Source: Paracoccaceae bacterium (lineage in GTDB: Bacteria > Pseudomonadota > Alphaproteobacteria > Rhodobacterales > Rhodobacteraceae). From it: a stretch of DNA of 64,000 nucleotides. Shown piece after piece: positions 46,452 to 56,288 of this stretch (position 1 is its first letter; each line of letters begins with the position of its first letter). The translations under genes were made by a program, and so were the position numbers. The notes below the pieces were generated by a model. It searched no databases. It saw only the letters and a list, made by a program, of their open reading frames with translations, and had not been told where the DNA came from. The stretch covers positions 62,001 through 126,000 of the forward strand of contig JAJEBQ010000049.1 in assembly GCA_022822495.1 (NCBI GenBank), read 5' to 3'.

Positions 46452-46940
46452 ATGGATAATTCTGAAACCCTGGAAGGTGAAGAAACACAAGAGGCTTCCG
46501 AGGAAGAACAAATTGAGCAGGCTATTAATGAAGATGAAGACAATCAGGATATCATAAGTGAGGACAAGATTGTTGAAAGAAAAATAGTCAATCCAGAAAT
46601 ATCTGCTGTTTTCGCCTACAATGGCAAACAGTTTCCAGTAAAAGTTGGCGAAAGATGCAACATCCTTGATCTTGAGATTCCAGAAATTGGTAAAGAACTC
46701 ACCATAGATACAGTTATGATGGGTAATGGTTCTGAAGCTATAATTGGAAATCCTTATATTGAGGATGCCAAGATTGTTCTCGAAGCTAGGCATCTTAAGA
46801 CAAAAAAGTTGATTAGTTTTAAGAAAAGACGCAGAAAAAACTCTTCCAAGACAACCAGAGGTTATCGACAAAAGTCGACAGTGTTCGTGGCAACACGAAT
46901 TGAGATACCGGGTTTACCAAATTCATATATTGAAAATTAA
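46452..46940 (+). CDS. rplU: 50S ribosomal protein L21 with acidic N-terminal extension
   Basis: 162 residues from the chosen start. The L21 core spans about 50-160: SAVFAYNGKQFPVKVGE, TIDTVMMGNGSEAIIGNPYIEDAKI (in part), LISFKKRRRKNSSKTTRGYRQKSTVF and RIEIPG. L21 proteins normally start right at the core (about 100-105 aa). Here some 48 residues precede it, with about 18 Glu/Asp in the first 42 and almost no basic residue. The ATG at 46452 has GAGGA 6 nt upstream; an in-frame TTG at 46440 is less likely. Context with rpmA and obgE confirms the identity. Confidence 0.9.
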   Translation: MDNSETLEGEETQEASEEEQIEQAINEDEDNQDIISEDKIVERKIVNPEISAVFAYNGKQFPVKVGERCNILDLEIPEIGKELTIDTVMMGNGSEAIIGNPYIEDAKIVLEARHLKTKKLISFKKRRRKNSSKTTRGYRQKSTVFVATRIEIPGLPNSYIEN

Positions 46941-46982
46941 TTTAACTTCCTGGACAAATATTGAAAATTAAGGGGATTAATT

Positions 46983-47237
46983 ATGGCACATAAAAAAGCT
47001 GGTGGTTCATCACGAAACGGACGTGACTCTGCAGGCAGACGTTTGGGAGTAAAGAAATTTGGTGGTGAAAAAGTTCTCCCTGGGAATATTTTAGTGCGCC
47101 AAAGAGGAAATAAATTCTGGGCTGGAGAAGGTACTGGTACAGGTAAGGATCATACCATTTTTGCAACAACCGAAGGACATGTTACTTTCTCTAAAGGTTT
47201 CAAGGGACGTAGTTTTGTGTCCGTACTCCAAAGCTGA
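46983..47237 (+). CDS. rpmA: 50S ribosomal protein L27
   Basis: 84 residues, the normal length. The N-terminus [20 protein letters not shown] reaches towards the peptidyl-transferase centre in the ribosome; [17 protein letters not shown] and [14 protein letters not shown] follow. There is no cleavable N-terminal leader of the Firmicutes type. It lies 42 bp after rplU with AAGGGG before the ATG. Confidence 0.97.
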   Translation: MAHKKAGGSSRNGRDSAGRRLGVKKFGGEKVLPGNILVRQRGNKFWAGEGTGTGKDHTIFATTEGHVTFSKGFKGRSFVSVLQS

Positions 47238-47329
47238 CTTCAATAGCTTCAGACAAAGCCCGACTTGAAAATAGCCATAGCCCTATAAATTACGCAACTC
47301 ATCCCTTTAACTTAGTCAACCAGATTGGT

Positions 47330-47350
47330 AGGTTACATATATTGTAACCT
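47330..47350 (+). terminator. Hairpin between rpmA and obgE
   Basis: AGGTTACA (47330-47337) and TGTAACCT (47343-47350) form a perfect 8-bp stem with loop TATAT, followed by TATTTTCGTTTTCG. It may end the rplU-rpmA transcript partly before obgE. The stem is not GC-rich, so the call is tentative. Confidence 0.4.
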
Positions 47351-47386
47351 TATTTTCGTTTTCGAACTTAGTCCTTTTGATTTACC

Positions 47387-48427
47387 GTGCAATTCCTAGA
47401 TTTAGCCAAGATTAGGGTCCGCTCAGGATCAGGTGGCAATGGTGCTGTGAGTTTTCGAAAGGAAAAATTCATAGAATTTGGTGGCCCTGATGGTGGCAAC
47501 GGTGGAAAAGGGGGTAATGTCATTATCCGTACCCAGGAAAGTCTGAACACACTCATCGATTTTTCATACAGAAGGAATTATTTTGCAGGAAACGGTAAAT
47601 CCGGAAGTGGTCGCCAGCGACATGGTTCCAATGGCAAGGATGTTATACTTGAGGTCCCAATTGGAACAGAAATACTTGATGAATCCAAAGCTGTATTGCT
47701 TTTTGATCTTGTTAAAAAGGATCAAGAAGTAATCTTTCTTCAGGGAGGCAGTGGTGGATTTGGAAATGCCCATTTCAAGTCATCAACCAATCAGGCCCCT
47801 CGGTTTTCCAATCCGGGAATGGATGGCAAAGAACTAACCATATTTCTACGCTTAAAAATCTTTGCTGATGTTGGGTTGGTTGGATTGCCAAACTCAGGTA
47901 AATCAACTTTTCTGGCAGCGGTTTCTAATGCCAAACCAAAAAGCGGAGACTACCCGTTTACAACTCTATATCCAAAACTTGGACTAGTTAATTGGCAAGA
48001 CTATGATTTCACGATTGCAGATATTCCAGGATTAATTCAGGGTTCCAGTGATGGCAAGGGTTTGGGAGACAGGTTTCTGGGGCATGTTGAAAGAAGTGCA
48101 ATTTTACTTCAACTTATTGATGTAACTAGTCAAGACCCCCTGAAGGACTTCGAGATAATAAATAATGAGTTACTTAATTATGGGAATGGTCTAGCAGACA
48201 AGCCTCGAATCATTGCCTTGAATAAAATGGACCTCCTTAAAGAAGGTGATATTGATTTAATCAATAAGATGTCCAAGATAAAAGGTTTATACAAATTGTT
48301 TTCTGTTTCTGCTCTTGAAAAAAAGGGTCTTAATCAATGTTTGGATGAATTGGTTAAACACCTCATTGCAGAGAGATTACAAAAACTTGAAATGAGCGAG
48401 AAAGGGAGTTCAGCATGGACACCTTGA
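47387..48427 (+). CDS. obgE: GTPase Obg/CgtA
   Basis: Ribosome-associated GTPase involved in 50S assembly. 346 residues from a GTG start: Obg glycine-rich domain (about 1-158, GGNGAVSFRKEKF, GGPDGGNGGKGGNV), then the G domain with G1 GLPNSGKSTF, G3 DIPGLI, G4 NKMD and G5 SA. It lacks the extra C-terminal OCT domain of some bacteria. The proB start overlaps its end by 13 bp. Confidence 0.96.
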   Translation: MQFLDLAKIRVRSGSGGNGAVSFRKEKFIEFGGPDGGNGGKGGNVIIRTQESLNTLIDFSYRRNYFAGNGKSGSGRQRHGSNGKDVILEVPIGTEILDESKAVLLFDLVKKDQEVIFLQGGSGGFGNAHFKSSTNQAPRFSNPGMDGKELTIFLRLKIFADVGLVGLPNSGKSTFLAAVSNAKPKSGDYPFTTLYPKLGLVNWQDYDFTIADIPGLIQGSSDGKGLGDRFLGHVERSAILLQLIDVTSQDPLKDFEIINNELLNYGNGLADKPRIIALNKMDLLKEGDIDLINKMSKIKGLYKLFSVSALEKKGLNQCLDELVKHLIAERLQKLEMSEKGSSAWTP

Positions 48428-49530
48428 AGACGTTCAATAATGCATCCAAAATCATAATCAAAATAGGTTCTAGCCTTCTTGTAAATAGCGATACTGGCCT
48501 GTTGAATGATGGATGGTTACGATCTCTTGCTGAGGATATAGACATGCTCAAGCAGCAAGGGAAGCAGATCATTGTTGTTTCTTCCGGTTCTATCGCATTG
48601 GGTCGCAGAATTTTGCAATTCCCCATAGGCAAACTTTCGCTGGAGCAAACCCAGGCATCAGCAGCTTGTGGTCAAATCAAGTTGGCTCGGATGTATGAAG
48701 AAGTCATGCACCCCTTTGGTCATACAACGGCACAAATTCTTCTTACCTTGGATGACAATGATAATCGCAAGAGATTCCTTAATGCCAGGGCGACCCTGTC
48801 AACATTACTTACTATGGGCGTTATCCCAATTATCAATGAAAACGATACGATTGCTACTGATGAAATTAGATACGGTGACAATGACCGCCTTGCTGCCCTG
48901 GTTTCGGTTATGGTTGGAGCAGATATTTTGATTCTGTTTTCGGATGTTGATGGGCTTTATGACAAGGATCCCAGGAAATTCCCTAAAGCCATAAGATTGG
49001 AAACAGTAGCTGAAATTGATTCAAAAATTTTTGCCATGGCCGGTTCAACAGGTACCAATCTGGCAAGAGGGGGCATGAAAACCAAATTAATTGCCGCAAG
49101 AACCTCCATGAAGGCTGGCTGTGCGATGGTGATTTCTGAAGGCTATAAAAGAAACCCAGTTCAAAACCTGCTAAACGGGGGTAAATGTACCTGGTTCAAG
49201 CCCGAACATGATCCTCAGGTTGCGAGGAAGCATTGGATTGCCTCTATGAAACCAAAAGGAAGTGTTTATATTGATGATGGTGCTGTTCAAGCTTTGCAAA
49301 ATGGTAAGTCATTACTCCCAGCTGGCGTTCATAAGGTTGCCGGAGAATTCGGCCGAGGTGATGCTGTCGAAATAATTTCCTGTAAGGGGAAGCGGCTTGG
49401 GGCCGGACTTATCCGTTATACGAAATCTGAAAGTGAATTAATTATGGGGCATAAATCGACCGAGATTGAAAAAATTTTAGGGTTCTCGGGAAGGGCAGCC
49501 TTAATTCACAGAGATGATTTGTCTTGGTAA
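48415..49530 (+). CDS. proB: Glutamate 5-kinase
   Basis: First step of proline synthesis. 371 residues: amino-acid kinase domain (about 10-255) with IIKIGSSLLVN, VVSSGSIALG, NENDTIATDEI and LFSDVDGLYDKDP, and a C-terminal PUA domain (about 280-365). Starts inside obgE (13-bp overlap); proA follows by 29 bp. The order obgE-proB-proA is common in alphaproteobacteria. Confidence 0.96.
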   Translation: MDTLKTFNNASKIIIKIGSSLLVNSDTGLLNDGWLRSLAEDIDMLKQQGKQIIVVSSGSIALGRRILQFPIGKLSLEQTQASAACGQIKLARMYEEVMHPFGHTTAQILLTLDDNDNRKRFLNARATLSTLLTMGVIPIINENDTIATDEIRYGDNDRLAALVSVMVGADILILFSDVDGLYDKDPRKFPKAIRLETVAEIDSKIFAMAGSTGTNLARGGMKTKLIAARTSMKAGCAMVISEGYKRNPVQNLLNGGKCTWFKPEHDPQVARKHWIASMKPKGSVYIDDGAVQALQNGKSLLPAGVHKVAGEFGRGDAVEIISCKGKRLGAGLIRYTKSESELIMGHKSTEIEKILGFSGRAALIHRDDLSW

Positions 49531-49559
49531 CAAACTGTAAATGAGTTTGAGTTAGATCA

Positions 49560-50813
49560 ATGGATACCAAAAAATTAATTCAAGATTTGGGTAAGAAGGC
49601 AAAAAATGCTGCTCGCTACCTTGCTACTGCTTCAAACGAATCAAAAAGCCAAGCTCTGGAACATGCCTGTTTGGTAATCAAAAAAAATAGGATTGAGATC
49701 CTTGAAGCCAATAAAAGGGATTTAAAACTCGGTTCTAAAAAAGGTCTTTCATCAGCCATGCTTGATCGTCTGGAATTGAATCCAGAACGCTTGGATTCTC
49801 TTGAAGAATCGATGAATAGTATAGCACATCAATCCGACCCAGTAGGCAAAATCATGGCTTCATGGAATCGTCCATCAGGTCTTAAAATCAAAAGGGTTTC
49901 TACACCTCTTGGTGTGATTGGGGTCATATTTGAATCTCGACCTAATGTGACCATTGATGCATCTTCCTTGTGCCTGAAATCAGGAAATGCCTCAATATTA
50001 CGGGGGGGTTCAGACAGCTATTACACCTCAACAAAACTACATCAATACTTTGTTGAAGGCATATCACAGAAAGGGTTTCCGATAGCCAGCACACAATTGG
50101 TTCCTACGACTGATCGGTCCGCAGTGGGAGAGTTATTACAACTGACAGAATACCTAGATGTCATTGTTCCAAGAGGGGGACGAAATCTTGTTGGTAGAGT
50201 CCAGCAAGAAGCAAGGGTACCAGTTTTTGCTCACCTCGAAGGAATTTGCCATGTTTATGTTGACCGGGATGCGGATTTTGAGAAAGCACGAAGGGTTGTG
50301 ATCAATTCAAAAACACGTCGAACAGGAATCTGTGGTGCTGCTGAATGCCTTCTTATTGATGAAAAATTATCAAATGAGATAGGCGAGACCCTGATTACTG
50401 ATCTCATTGATAAAGGTGTAGAAGTTCGAGCAGATGAGAAACATTCAAAGGTTAAAGGCACGGTATCGGCCAAAGCCACAGATTTTGGAAAAGAGTTTCT
50501 TGACAACATTATCGCTGTAAAATCTGTTTCAGGTGTAAATGAAGCCATTGAACACATAAGGCGTTATGGTTCTGGCCATACCGAAGCAATAATTACCGAA
50601 AATGATGATACTGCTGAAAAGTTTTTTGCCCATCTTGACTCAGCCATTCTAATGAAGAATGCATCAACGCAATTTGCCGACGGAGGAGAGTTCGGAATGG
50701 GGGCCGAGATCGGTATTGCCACCGGGAAAATTCATGCCAGGGGGCCGGTGGGTATAGAACAACTTGTGAGCTTCAAGTATTTGGTTGAAGGTAATGGAAC
50801 AACACGGCCTTGA
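49560..50813 (+). CDS. proA: Gamma-glutamyl phosphate reductase
   Basis: Second step of proline synthesis, NADPH-dependent. 417 residues with [22 protein letters not shown] (in part), PRGGRNLV, the catalytic cysteine in [14 protein letters not shown] (about 255-268), and the C-terminal [19 protein letters not shown] (in part). nadD and rsfS, which often follow, are not in the window: a 265-bp gap without genes is followed by a minus-strand gene. Confidence 0.96.
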   Translation: MDTKKLIQDLGKKAKNAARYLATASNESKSQALEHACLVIKKNRIEILEANKRDLKLGSKKGLSSAMLDRLELNPERLDSLEESMNSIAHQSDPVGKIMASWNRPSGLKIKRVSTPLGVIGVIFESRPNVTIDASSLCLKSGNASILRGGSDSYYTSTKLHQYFVEGISQKGFPIASTQLVPTTDRSAVGELLQLTEYLDVIVPRGGRNLVGRVQQEARVPVFAHLEGICHVYVDRDADFEKARRVVINSKTRRTGICGAAECLLIDEKLSNEIGETLITDLIDKGVEVRADEKHSKVKGTVSAKATDFGKEFLDNIIAVKSVSGVNEAIEHIRRYGSGHTEAIITENDDTAEKFFAHLDSAILMKNASTQFADGGEFGMGAEIGIATGKIHARGPVGIEQLVSFKYLVEGNGTTRP

Positions 50814-51078
50814 GCAATTATCATAAATTGGATGTTAAACCTGTCAGACTATTCTTTTCATCCTGTCCAATGATTTCTCCACAAATCATAATGGTGGCAA
50901 AAATCCCTTTATGTAATCTATCCGCCAGGTAACAAATCCAGATGTCCAATAATAGGGCCTTTTGTTAATTTTTGTATGAATGTCTTCCAGATTACAATTT
51001 CTGGCAACTGTATGAAATAGTTCTTCTAAACAAACTGGTTTGGATACATTGTTGTGGAGTCAAACAAAATAGAAGTAT

Positions 51079-51645
51079 TCAAGCACCCCAGCTTCTAATT
51101 TTCGCACAATCAAAATGAACAAAATTAGAACGTGAATATTTGCCAACACCACCCGAGTGGCAGTTTAACCCAGCTCTGGCTAGTCGATTGATGGAAACAC
51201 CACGAACTCTGACATCAGCTGCCATCCCGCGTGTATGATAGGAATTCTTAACAACGGTTCCGGGTGACCGTCGCCTTAACATTTCATTTGTTTCGACTGT
51301 TCGAAAACCACTCAGAAGCTGGATCGGTTCATTGGTATCAAGAATCTTGTGAACTGCCGACAAGGTATTGATATTCCTAATATCCATCTTGGTCCACTTG
51401 TTCTTTCGCCAATCACGCATGAATTTGTTTATTTCGATCAAGGCTTCGGGGATATATTTCCCTTCAATCCAATAAATTATCTTTATATTCTCACTGGTTT
51501 GGCCATTGAACATCTGAAGTTGTCGATAAATTCCAGCATCCTTTAGAACTCCAGGGGTCTTCGAGTAAACAGGAGCAGCAACACTACAGCACAACGCAGC
51601 CGTACTTCCAAGTACGAAGGATCGTCGTGTAAAGTTGCTTTTCAT
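51079..51645 (-). CDS. Tat-exported DUF882/YcbK-family protein
   Basis: 188 residues from the chosen start. A twin-arginine signal is clear, FTRRSFVLGSTAALCC (about 4-19), so the product is exported folded. The rest is the DUF882/peptidase M15-like domain with LSGFRTVETNEMLR, SYHTRGMAADVRVRGVS (metal-ligand-like His and Asp) and VHFDCAKIRSW. Such proteins occur next to YcbB-type L,D-transpeptidases and probably act on peptidoglycan. A longer frame from 51738 is rejected because it puts 31 residues ahead of the Tat motif. Confidence 0.88.
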   Translation of the reverse strand: MKSNFTRRSFVLGSTAALCCSVAAPVYSKTPGVLKDAGIYRQLQMFNGQTSENIKIIYWIEGKYIPEALIEINKFMRDWRKNKWTKMDIRNINTLSAVHKILDTNEPIQLLSGFRTVETNEMLRRRSPGTVVKNSYHTRGMAADVRVRGVSINRLARAGLNCHSGGVGKYSRSNFVHFDCAKIRSWGA

Positions 51646-51900
51646 TTCAAAAACGGTTCCGGGACATTTATATTCGACAACCGCCAAAGGCCGAATAAAA
51701 TTGGTTATTTTTTTGATGAAGGGATAAAATTGCTTCAAGTCCGTCCGCAGTTATTTTTATTCTTATTCGAAAAAGACTTGGATCACTTTACTTTGACCCA
51801 ATAATCAACTCCCACTGCAAGTTCACAAGATAAACTAATATTCCGACCTCTGCAAGTAACTTTCTAAATTAATTTCTAAATGACCTTGCCGTAATGCGTT

Positions 51901-51922
51901 TATCTTGTTTCCAAACAAGATA
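51901..51922 (+). promoter_or_regulatory. Perfect 10-bp arm palindrome upstream of the L,D-transpeptidase operon
   Basis: TATCTTGTTT-CC-AAACAAGATA is an exact inverted repeat with a 2-nt centre, 42 nt before the transpeptidase ATG. A centre that short favours a DNA operator over an RNA hairpin. It stands in the divergent region between two peptidoglycan genes. Confidence 0.5.
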
Positions 51923-51963
51923 TTGGATATATTTAGAGTACAAAAAATACATTGAGGCCTCCG

Positions 51964-53625
51964 ATGGAAAAGCAGATTATAGAATTTATCAAACTCTCTA
52001 TTGAGTCACTTTTGTACTGCATGTTAACGGTTATGTTATTGACCATACCCGTTAAGGCTGCTTTGGATATTTCCCTTCCCACACCACTTGAGTTGGCTTT
52101 GGTTACAAATATTGATGGCAATTCCTCAACTGAAAAATTTTATGTTGAAAGAAACTTTGAGCCCATTTGGATCGGTGATAAGGAGGAAAATCAAATACGA
52201 TTAAGAGCTCTGGTGAAGGCAATCGCCAATCTTGACTCACATGGATTGACAAAAGATATCTTTAAGGAAAAATTTAATTGGGAGGACTCATATAGTGACA
52301 CTGACTATGAACAGATTGCCGAAAAAGAAATTCAAATAACTAAAATTTACCTCCGCTATGCAAAGGTTATTAATTCAGGATTTCTAAAGCCAAGTGAAAT
52401 TTCCGAGGTGATGGATATAGATATTCTGGAACCATTGCCACCTTATTATTTACTAAAAGGGATCACCGAAAACGATCCTGAAACATACCTATTACAACTT
52501 GCACCTCAAAATGACGAATATGCGGTCCTTCAAAAAACCCTTTTCAAATTACGCCAGAATAAATCTGACGGAGGATTCGGTGAGCAAATTATTGCCGCAG
52601 AATTGTTGCCGGGGCAGGTGGGATCAGAGGTTACCAAACTTCGTAATCGCCTGATTAGAATGGGCTATTTGCCAAGGAGTTCTTCGTCCAATTATAACCT
52701 CGCTTTGAAGAAGGCCGTTCAGATATTTCAGATTGATCATGGTTTAACCCCGACGGGGATAGCAAATTATAATACTATTGAGGCCATTAACCTTCCCGTG
52801 GAGGTAAAACTGGAAGCAATAACAGTTGCCCTGGAAAGAAACAGATGGATGAACCGATCCTTGGGGCCATGGTACGTACTGGTCAATATTCCTGAATACA
52901 AAGCACGGTTTTTTGATCAGGGTCAGATTAAGTTTGAAACTGGTGTTGTAGTCGGCAAGAATGAAGAAAATCTCCAAACCCCGGAATTTTCAGATGAAAT
53001 GGAATATCTGGTTGTCAATCCAATTTGGCATGTCCCAGCTTCAATTGTTTTGGAGGAAATTATACCAAGCCTCAGACAAAGTCTGGAATCAGAAGCCATG
53101 ATTATCTTTGCAGACAGAGACGGCAATCAGATTGATCGTACCAGCATCAACTGGTCAAAAAACTTTACAGAGAACAATCTAAATTTTACCGCTAGACAAT
53201 TACCTGGGCCAACCAACCCACTCGGTGGTGTAAAGTTTATGTTTCCAAACTCTCACAATATTTATTTGCATGATTCGCCCATACGTAATTTGTTTGATCG
53301 GGAGTACAGGGCATACAGCCATGGTTGTATAAGATTGAAAAGAGCACATGATTTTGCCAGATTCCTTCTTACCCTGGAGGGTAAGGACTATGATGCTATC
53401 GCCTCACAATCAAAAAAAATGGATGCAGAACAAGAAGTTCAACTTACATTAAACATTCCAGTTCATATTACCTACAGGACAGCCTGGGTGACCCCTGATA
53501 ACAGGGTTAATTTTCGAAAGGATATATACGAGCGGGACAAACTTGTATACAAGGCATTGACACATGATCCGGTTTACGATTTGTATCATTTGAAAAACTA
53601 TAATTATACAGAACTGAATGACTGA
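51964..53625 (+). CDS. L,D-transpeptidase (YcbB type)
   Basis: Makes 3-3 crosslinks in peptidoglycan. 553 residues: an N-terminal signal or membrane segment (about 10-32), a scaffold domain, a peptidoglycan-binding domain (about 205-270, LRNRLIRMGYLPRSS), then the YkuD catalytic domain (about 300-480) with YSHGCIRLKRA holding the catalytic cysteine at about 455. Large size is that of LdtD/YcbB. ATG 51964 with GAGG upstream is preferred over the TTG at 51952. Heads an operon with lpxD 17 bp downstream. Confidence 0.9.
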   Translation: MEKQIIEFIKLSIESLLYCMLTVMLLTIPVKAALDISLPTPLELALVTNIDGNSSTEKFYVERNFEPIWIGDKEENQIRLRALVKAIANLDSHGLTKDIFKEKFNWEDSYSDTDYEQIAEKEIQITKIYLRYAKVINSGFLKPSEISEVMDIDILEPLPPYYLLKGITENDPETYLLQLAPQNDEYAVLQKTLFKLRQNKSDGGFGEQIIAAELLPGQVGSEVTKLRNRLIRMGYLPRSSSSNYNLALKKAVQIFQIDHGLTPTGIANYNTIEAINLPVEVKLEAITVALERNRWMNRSLGPWYVLVNIPEYKARFFDQGQIKFETGVVVGKNEENLQTPEFSDEMEYLVVNPIWHVPASIVLEEIIPSLRQSLESEAMIIFADRDGNQIDRTSINWSKNFTENNLNFTARQLPGPTNPLGGVKFMFPNSHNIYLHDSPIRNLFDREYRAYSHGCIRLKRAHDFARFLLTLEGKDYDAIASQSKKMDAEQEVQLTLNIPVHITYRTAWVTPDNRVNFRKDIYERDKLVYKALTHDPVYDLYHLKNYNYTELND

Positions 53626-53642
53626 TTTTTGTAGACTAGCAT

Positions 53643-54740
53643 ATGACTTCATCACGAAATAAATATTCGGTTAGTGAGATAGCGAATGCTATTGGTGCTA
53701 AGGCTTTTGGCAATACAGAGCTGGAGGTTACAGGTGTTGCAAGCCCTAAGGAAGCCGATGAACATGAACTGGCGCTGGCAATTTCTGATAAATTCCGAGC
53801 TGACATTGCCTTGGGGAGTGCTCAAGTTGCTGTACTTGGAAATGACACTAATTGGCAAGATCTTGGATTAGAGGCCGTAATTGTCATTAACAATCCCCGT
53901 TTGGGACTTTCTACTCTAACCGGTTATTTCAAGAAATCCTTTTCCTTTTCCAGAGATATGCGTGACCACTCACTTATTTCTGATGGTACCAAAATTGGTG
54001 AAGATACATTAATCGGGCCCTTTACTTACATCGGCCCAGATGTTACCCTCGGGAAAGGATGTGTCGTCGGTTCTGGTGTTTCGATCGAAGCCGGTTCCCA
54101 TATTGGTAGCAACAGCGTTATATTATCGGGTGTAAGAATAGGTCAAAACACTCAGATTGGAGATAATTTCATCTGCCATCACAACACCGTAATTGGATGT
54201 GATGGATATTCCTACGAAACTGCAGCGGAAGGTGCCGTCGAGCAGGTCAAGGAAACGCTTGGTGCCCGGGTCAATAAAGTTCAATCGAAATACTCCAAAG
54301 TATTTTCCCTCGGGAATGTTGTTATTGGTAATGATGTAGAAATTGGCGCGTGTACAGCAATTGACCGAGGCACAATTCAATCTACAACTATCGGAAATGG
54401 AACAAAAATTGATAATTTGGTACATATAGCCCATAATGTTCGTATTGGCGAAGACTGTCTCCTTTGTGGTCAGGTTGGAATTGCTGGATCAGCTATTATT
54501 GGCAATCGGGTCGTGTTCGCTGGACAGACCGGAGTTAAAGATCACATTAACGTAGGCGATGATGTAATTGCCGGGGGTGCTACAAAAATTTTCTCCAATG
54601 TAACCAAGGGAACAATCCTAATGGGATCTCCCGCTGTTGAAATGAAGAAAAACATTGCCACATATAGAGCCGTTAGAAAGTTGCCTAGACTTTTTGATAA
54701 GGTATCTAAAATGGAGAAAAAACTCTCAGATATGTCCTGA
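53643..54740 (+). CDS. lpxD: UDP-3-O-acyl-glucosamine N-acyltransferase LpxD
   Basis: Adds the second hydroxyacyl chain in lipid A synthesis. 365 residues: N-terminal uridine-binding domain (about 1-110), then a long left-handed beta-helix of hexapeptide repeats ([17 protein letters not shown] onward), with the catalytic-His region [17 protein letters not shown] (about 258-274) and a C-terminal helix. Not in the usual bamA-lpxD-fabZ-lpxA order; instead it is with an L,D-transpeptidase, an ACP and a ketoacyl synthase. Confidence 0.93.
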   Translation: MTSSRNKYSVSEIANAIGAKAFGNTELEVTGVASPKEADEHELALAISDKFRADIALGSAQVAVLGNDTNWQDLGLEAVIVINNPRLGLSTLTGYFKKSFSFSRDMRDHSLISDGTKIGEDTLIGPFTYIGPDVTLGKGCVVGSGVSIEAGSHIGSNSVILSGVRIGQNTQIGDNFICHHNTVIGCDGYSYETAAEGAVEQVKETLGARVNKVQSKYSKVFSLGNVVIGNDVEIGACTAIDRGTIQSTTIGNGTKIDNLVHIAHNVRIGEDCLLCGQVGIAGSAIIGNRVVFAGQTGVKDHINVGDDVIAGGATKIFSNVTKGTILMGSPAVEMKKNIATYRAVRKLPRLFDKVSKMEKKLSDMS

Positions 54741-54771
54741 ATGGTGTGAATGAGTTTATCAGGAAATTGGT

Positions 54772-55038
54772 ATGGAAAATTCGATATATTCACAAGTTGT
54801 CGAAATAATTGCTGAGCAGGCAATTCTGGATGTTTCAGATATTAACCCCGAAAACACCTTGGAAGAATTGGGGTTGGATTCACTCGGTATTGTGGAATCG
54901 ATATTTGCCCTTGAAGAAACTTTTGGTATTCAAATTCCCTTTAACTCTAATGACCCTGAAAGTAATGACATGGATCTTACCAGTGTTGGGGCCATTATCC
55001 GTGAGATAGAGAATCTGGTTCTGGGTAAAAACAGCTAA
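54772..55038 (+). CDS. Specialised acyl carrier protein (AcpXL/NodF-like)
   Basis: 88 residues, acidic, four-helix ACP fold. The phosphopantetheine site is LGLDSLGIVESIFALEE with Ser 37. The stretch ETFGIQIPF and an acidic insert (NDPESNDMDLTSVG) set it apart from housekeeping AcpP and recall AcpXL, which carries very long acyl chains for lipid A in rhizobia. It lies 31 bp after lpxD and 6 bp before a ketoacyl synthase, which supports a lipid A role. Confidence 0.85.
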   Translation: MENSIYSQVVEIIAEQAILDVSDINPENTLEELGLDSLGIVESIFALEETFGIQIPFNSNDPESNDMDLTSVGAIIREIENLVLGKNS

Positions 55039-55044
55039 CTTTCT

Positions 55045-56256
55045 ATGCCTCGTGTTGCCATTACTGGCCAAGGAACAATCAATCCCCTTGGAAATTCGGT
55101 ATCAGAAACCCTAGAGTCATTTAAGAATGGCAAATGCGGGATTTCAGATCTGGAAATCCAGGATATTGAAAGACTATCGGTTAAGGTCGGTGGCCAGATC
55201 AAGGGCTTTGACCCCACTGTTCATTTTACCCGACAGGAAATTTCCTTATACGATCGTTACACACAGCTGGCCTTGCTAGCAGCCAAAGAGGCTTTGGATC
55301 AGTCAGGTATAAAATTTGAAGGTGAACTTTCCGAGCAGTCAGGTGTTGTTCTAGGCACAGCCGGAGGAGGACTAACGACCCAGGACAACAGTTACCGTAG
55401 TGTTTACGAGGAAAAGAAAAATCGTGTTCATCCTTTTGTCGTTCCCCGATTAATGAACAATGCTGCTGCCAGCAATGTTTCAATGGTTTATAATTTACAA
55501 GGCCCTACCTTTTCTGTTGCAACTGCCTGTGCCTCTTCGAATCATGCTATTGGTATAGCCTATCAAATGATCAGGAGTGGCATGACAAAGTCCATGCTGG
55601 CCGGTGGCAGTGAGTGTATGATATGCTTTGGCGGGGTTAAGGTTTGGGAGTCCTTACGTGTCATGTCACCCGAAAAATGCCGACCGTTTTCAAAAAACAG
55701 AAAAGGTATGGTCTTAGGTGAAGGTGCTGCCATTTTTGTTCTGGAAGACATGGACCAAGCCATTGACAGAGGAGCGGACATCATTGCCGAGATTGCTGGA
55801 TTTTCCATGACTTCTGATGCTAAGGATATTGTTGCTCCTTCATTAGAGGGGCCAGCACGAGCCATAAGGGATGCTTTAATGGATGCTCAAATAGATCCCA
55901 CGGAAATCCAATATGTCAATACCCACGGTACTGGTACAATCATTAATGATCGAGTTGAAACGGCTGTTATCAGAAATGTATTCGGTGATTATGCTGACAA
56001 ATTGATGGTTTCTTCAACAAAATCCATGCATGGTCATCTCATTGGCAGCACTGGGGCTGTTGAACTCCTTGCTTGCACCATGGCCCTCAGGGAAGGCATC
56101 ATAGCACCAACCATCAGTTATGAAGAATTCGACCAGGAATGCGACCTTGATATCGTTCCCAACTCTGCTCGCGATGCCAAGGTTAGTGCAACAGTTTCAA
56201 ATGCCTTTGCATTTGGCGGCTTGAATGCCGTACTGGTCCTAAGATCTGCCGGTTAA
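55045..56256 (+). CDS. Beta-ketoacyl-ACP synthase (FabF-like)
   Basis: 403 residues of thiolase fold. Active-site triad: Cys 162 (VATACASSNHA), His 294 (VNTHGTGT) and His 331 (KSMHGHLIGSTG), with Lys 326. C-terminal NAFAFGGLNAVL. Differs from the fabF at the window start, so it is a second condensing enzyme. Together with the specialised ACP it likely extends a dedicated acyl chain. Last gene of the ldt-lpxD-acp-KAS operon. Confidence 0.92.
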   Translation: MPRVAITGQGTINPLGNSVSETLESFKNGKCGISDLEIQDIERLSVKVGGQIKGFDPTVHFTRQEISLYDRYTQLALLAAKEALDQSGIKFEGELSEQSGVVLGTAGGGLTTQDNSYRSVYEEKKNRVHPFVVPRLMNNAAASNVSMVYNLQGPTFSVATACASSNHAIGIAYQMIRSGMTKSMLAGGSECMICFGGVKVWESLRVMSPEKCRPFSKNRKGMVLGEGAAIFVLEDMDQAIDRGADIIAEIAGFSMTSDAKDIVAPSLEGPARAIRDALMDAQIDPTEIQYVNTHGTGTIINDRVETAVIRNVFGDYADKLMVSSTKSMHGHLIGSTGAVELLACTMALREGIIAPTISYEEFDQECDLDIVPNSARDAKVSATVSNAFAFGGLNAVLVLRSAG

Positions 56257-56288
56257 ATTTGCCAAACAAAGCACGTATTAACCCTCGC

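Noticed and set aside
51646-51738. Upstream start for the DUF882 gene
   Set aside because: Would bury the Tat signal 31 residues inside the protein.
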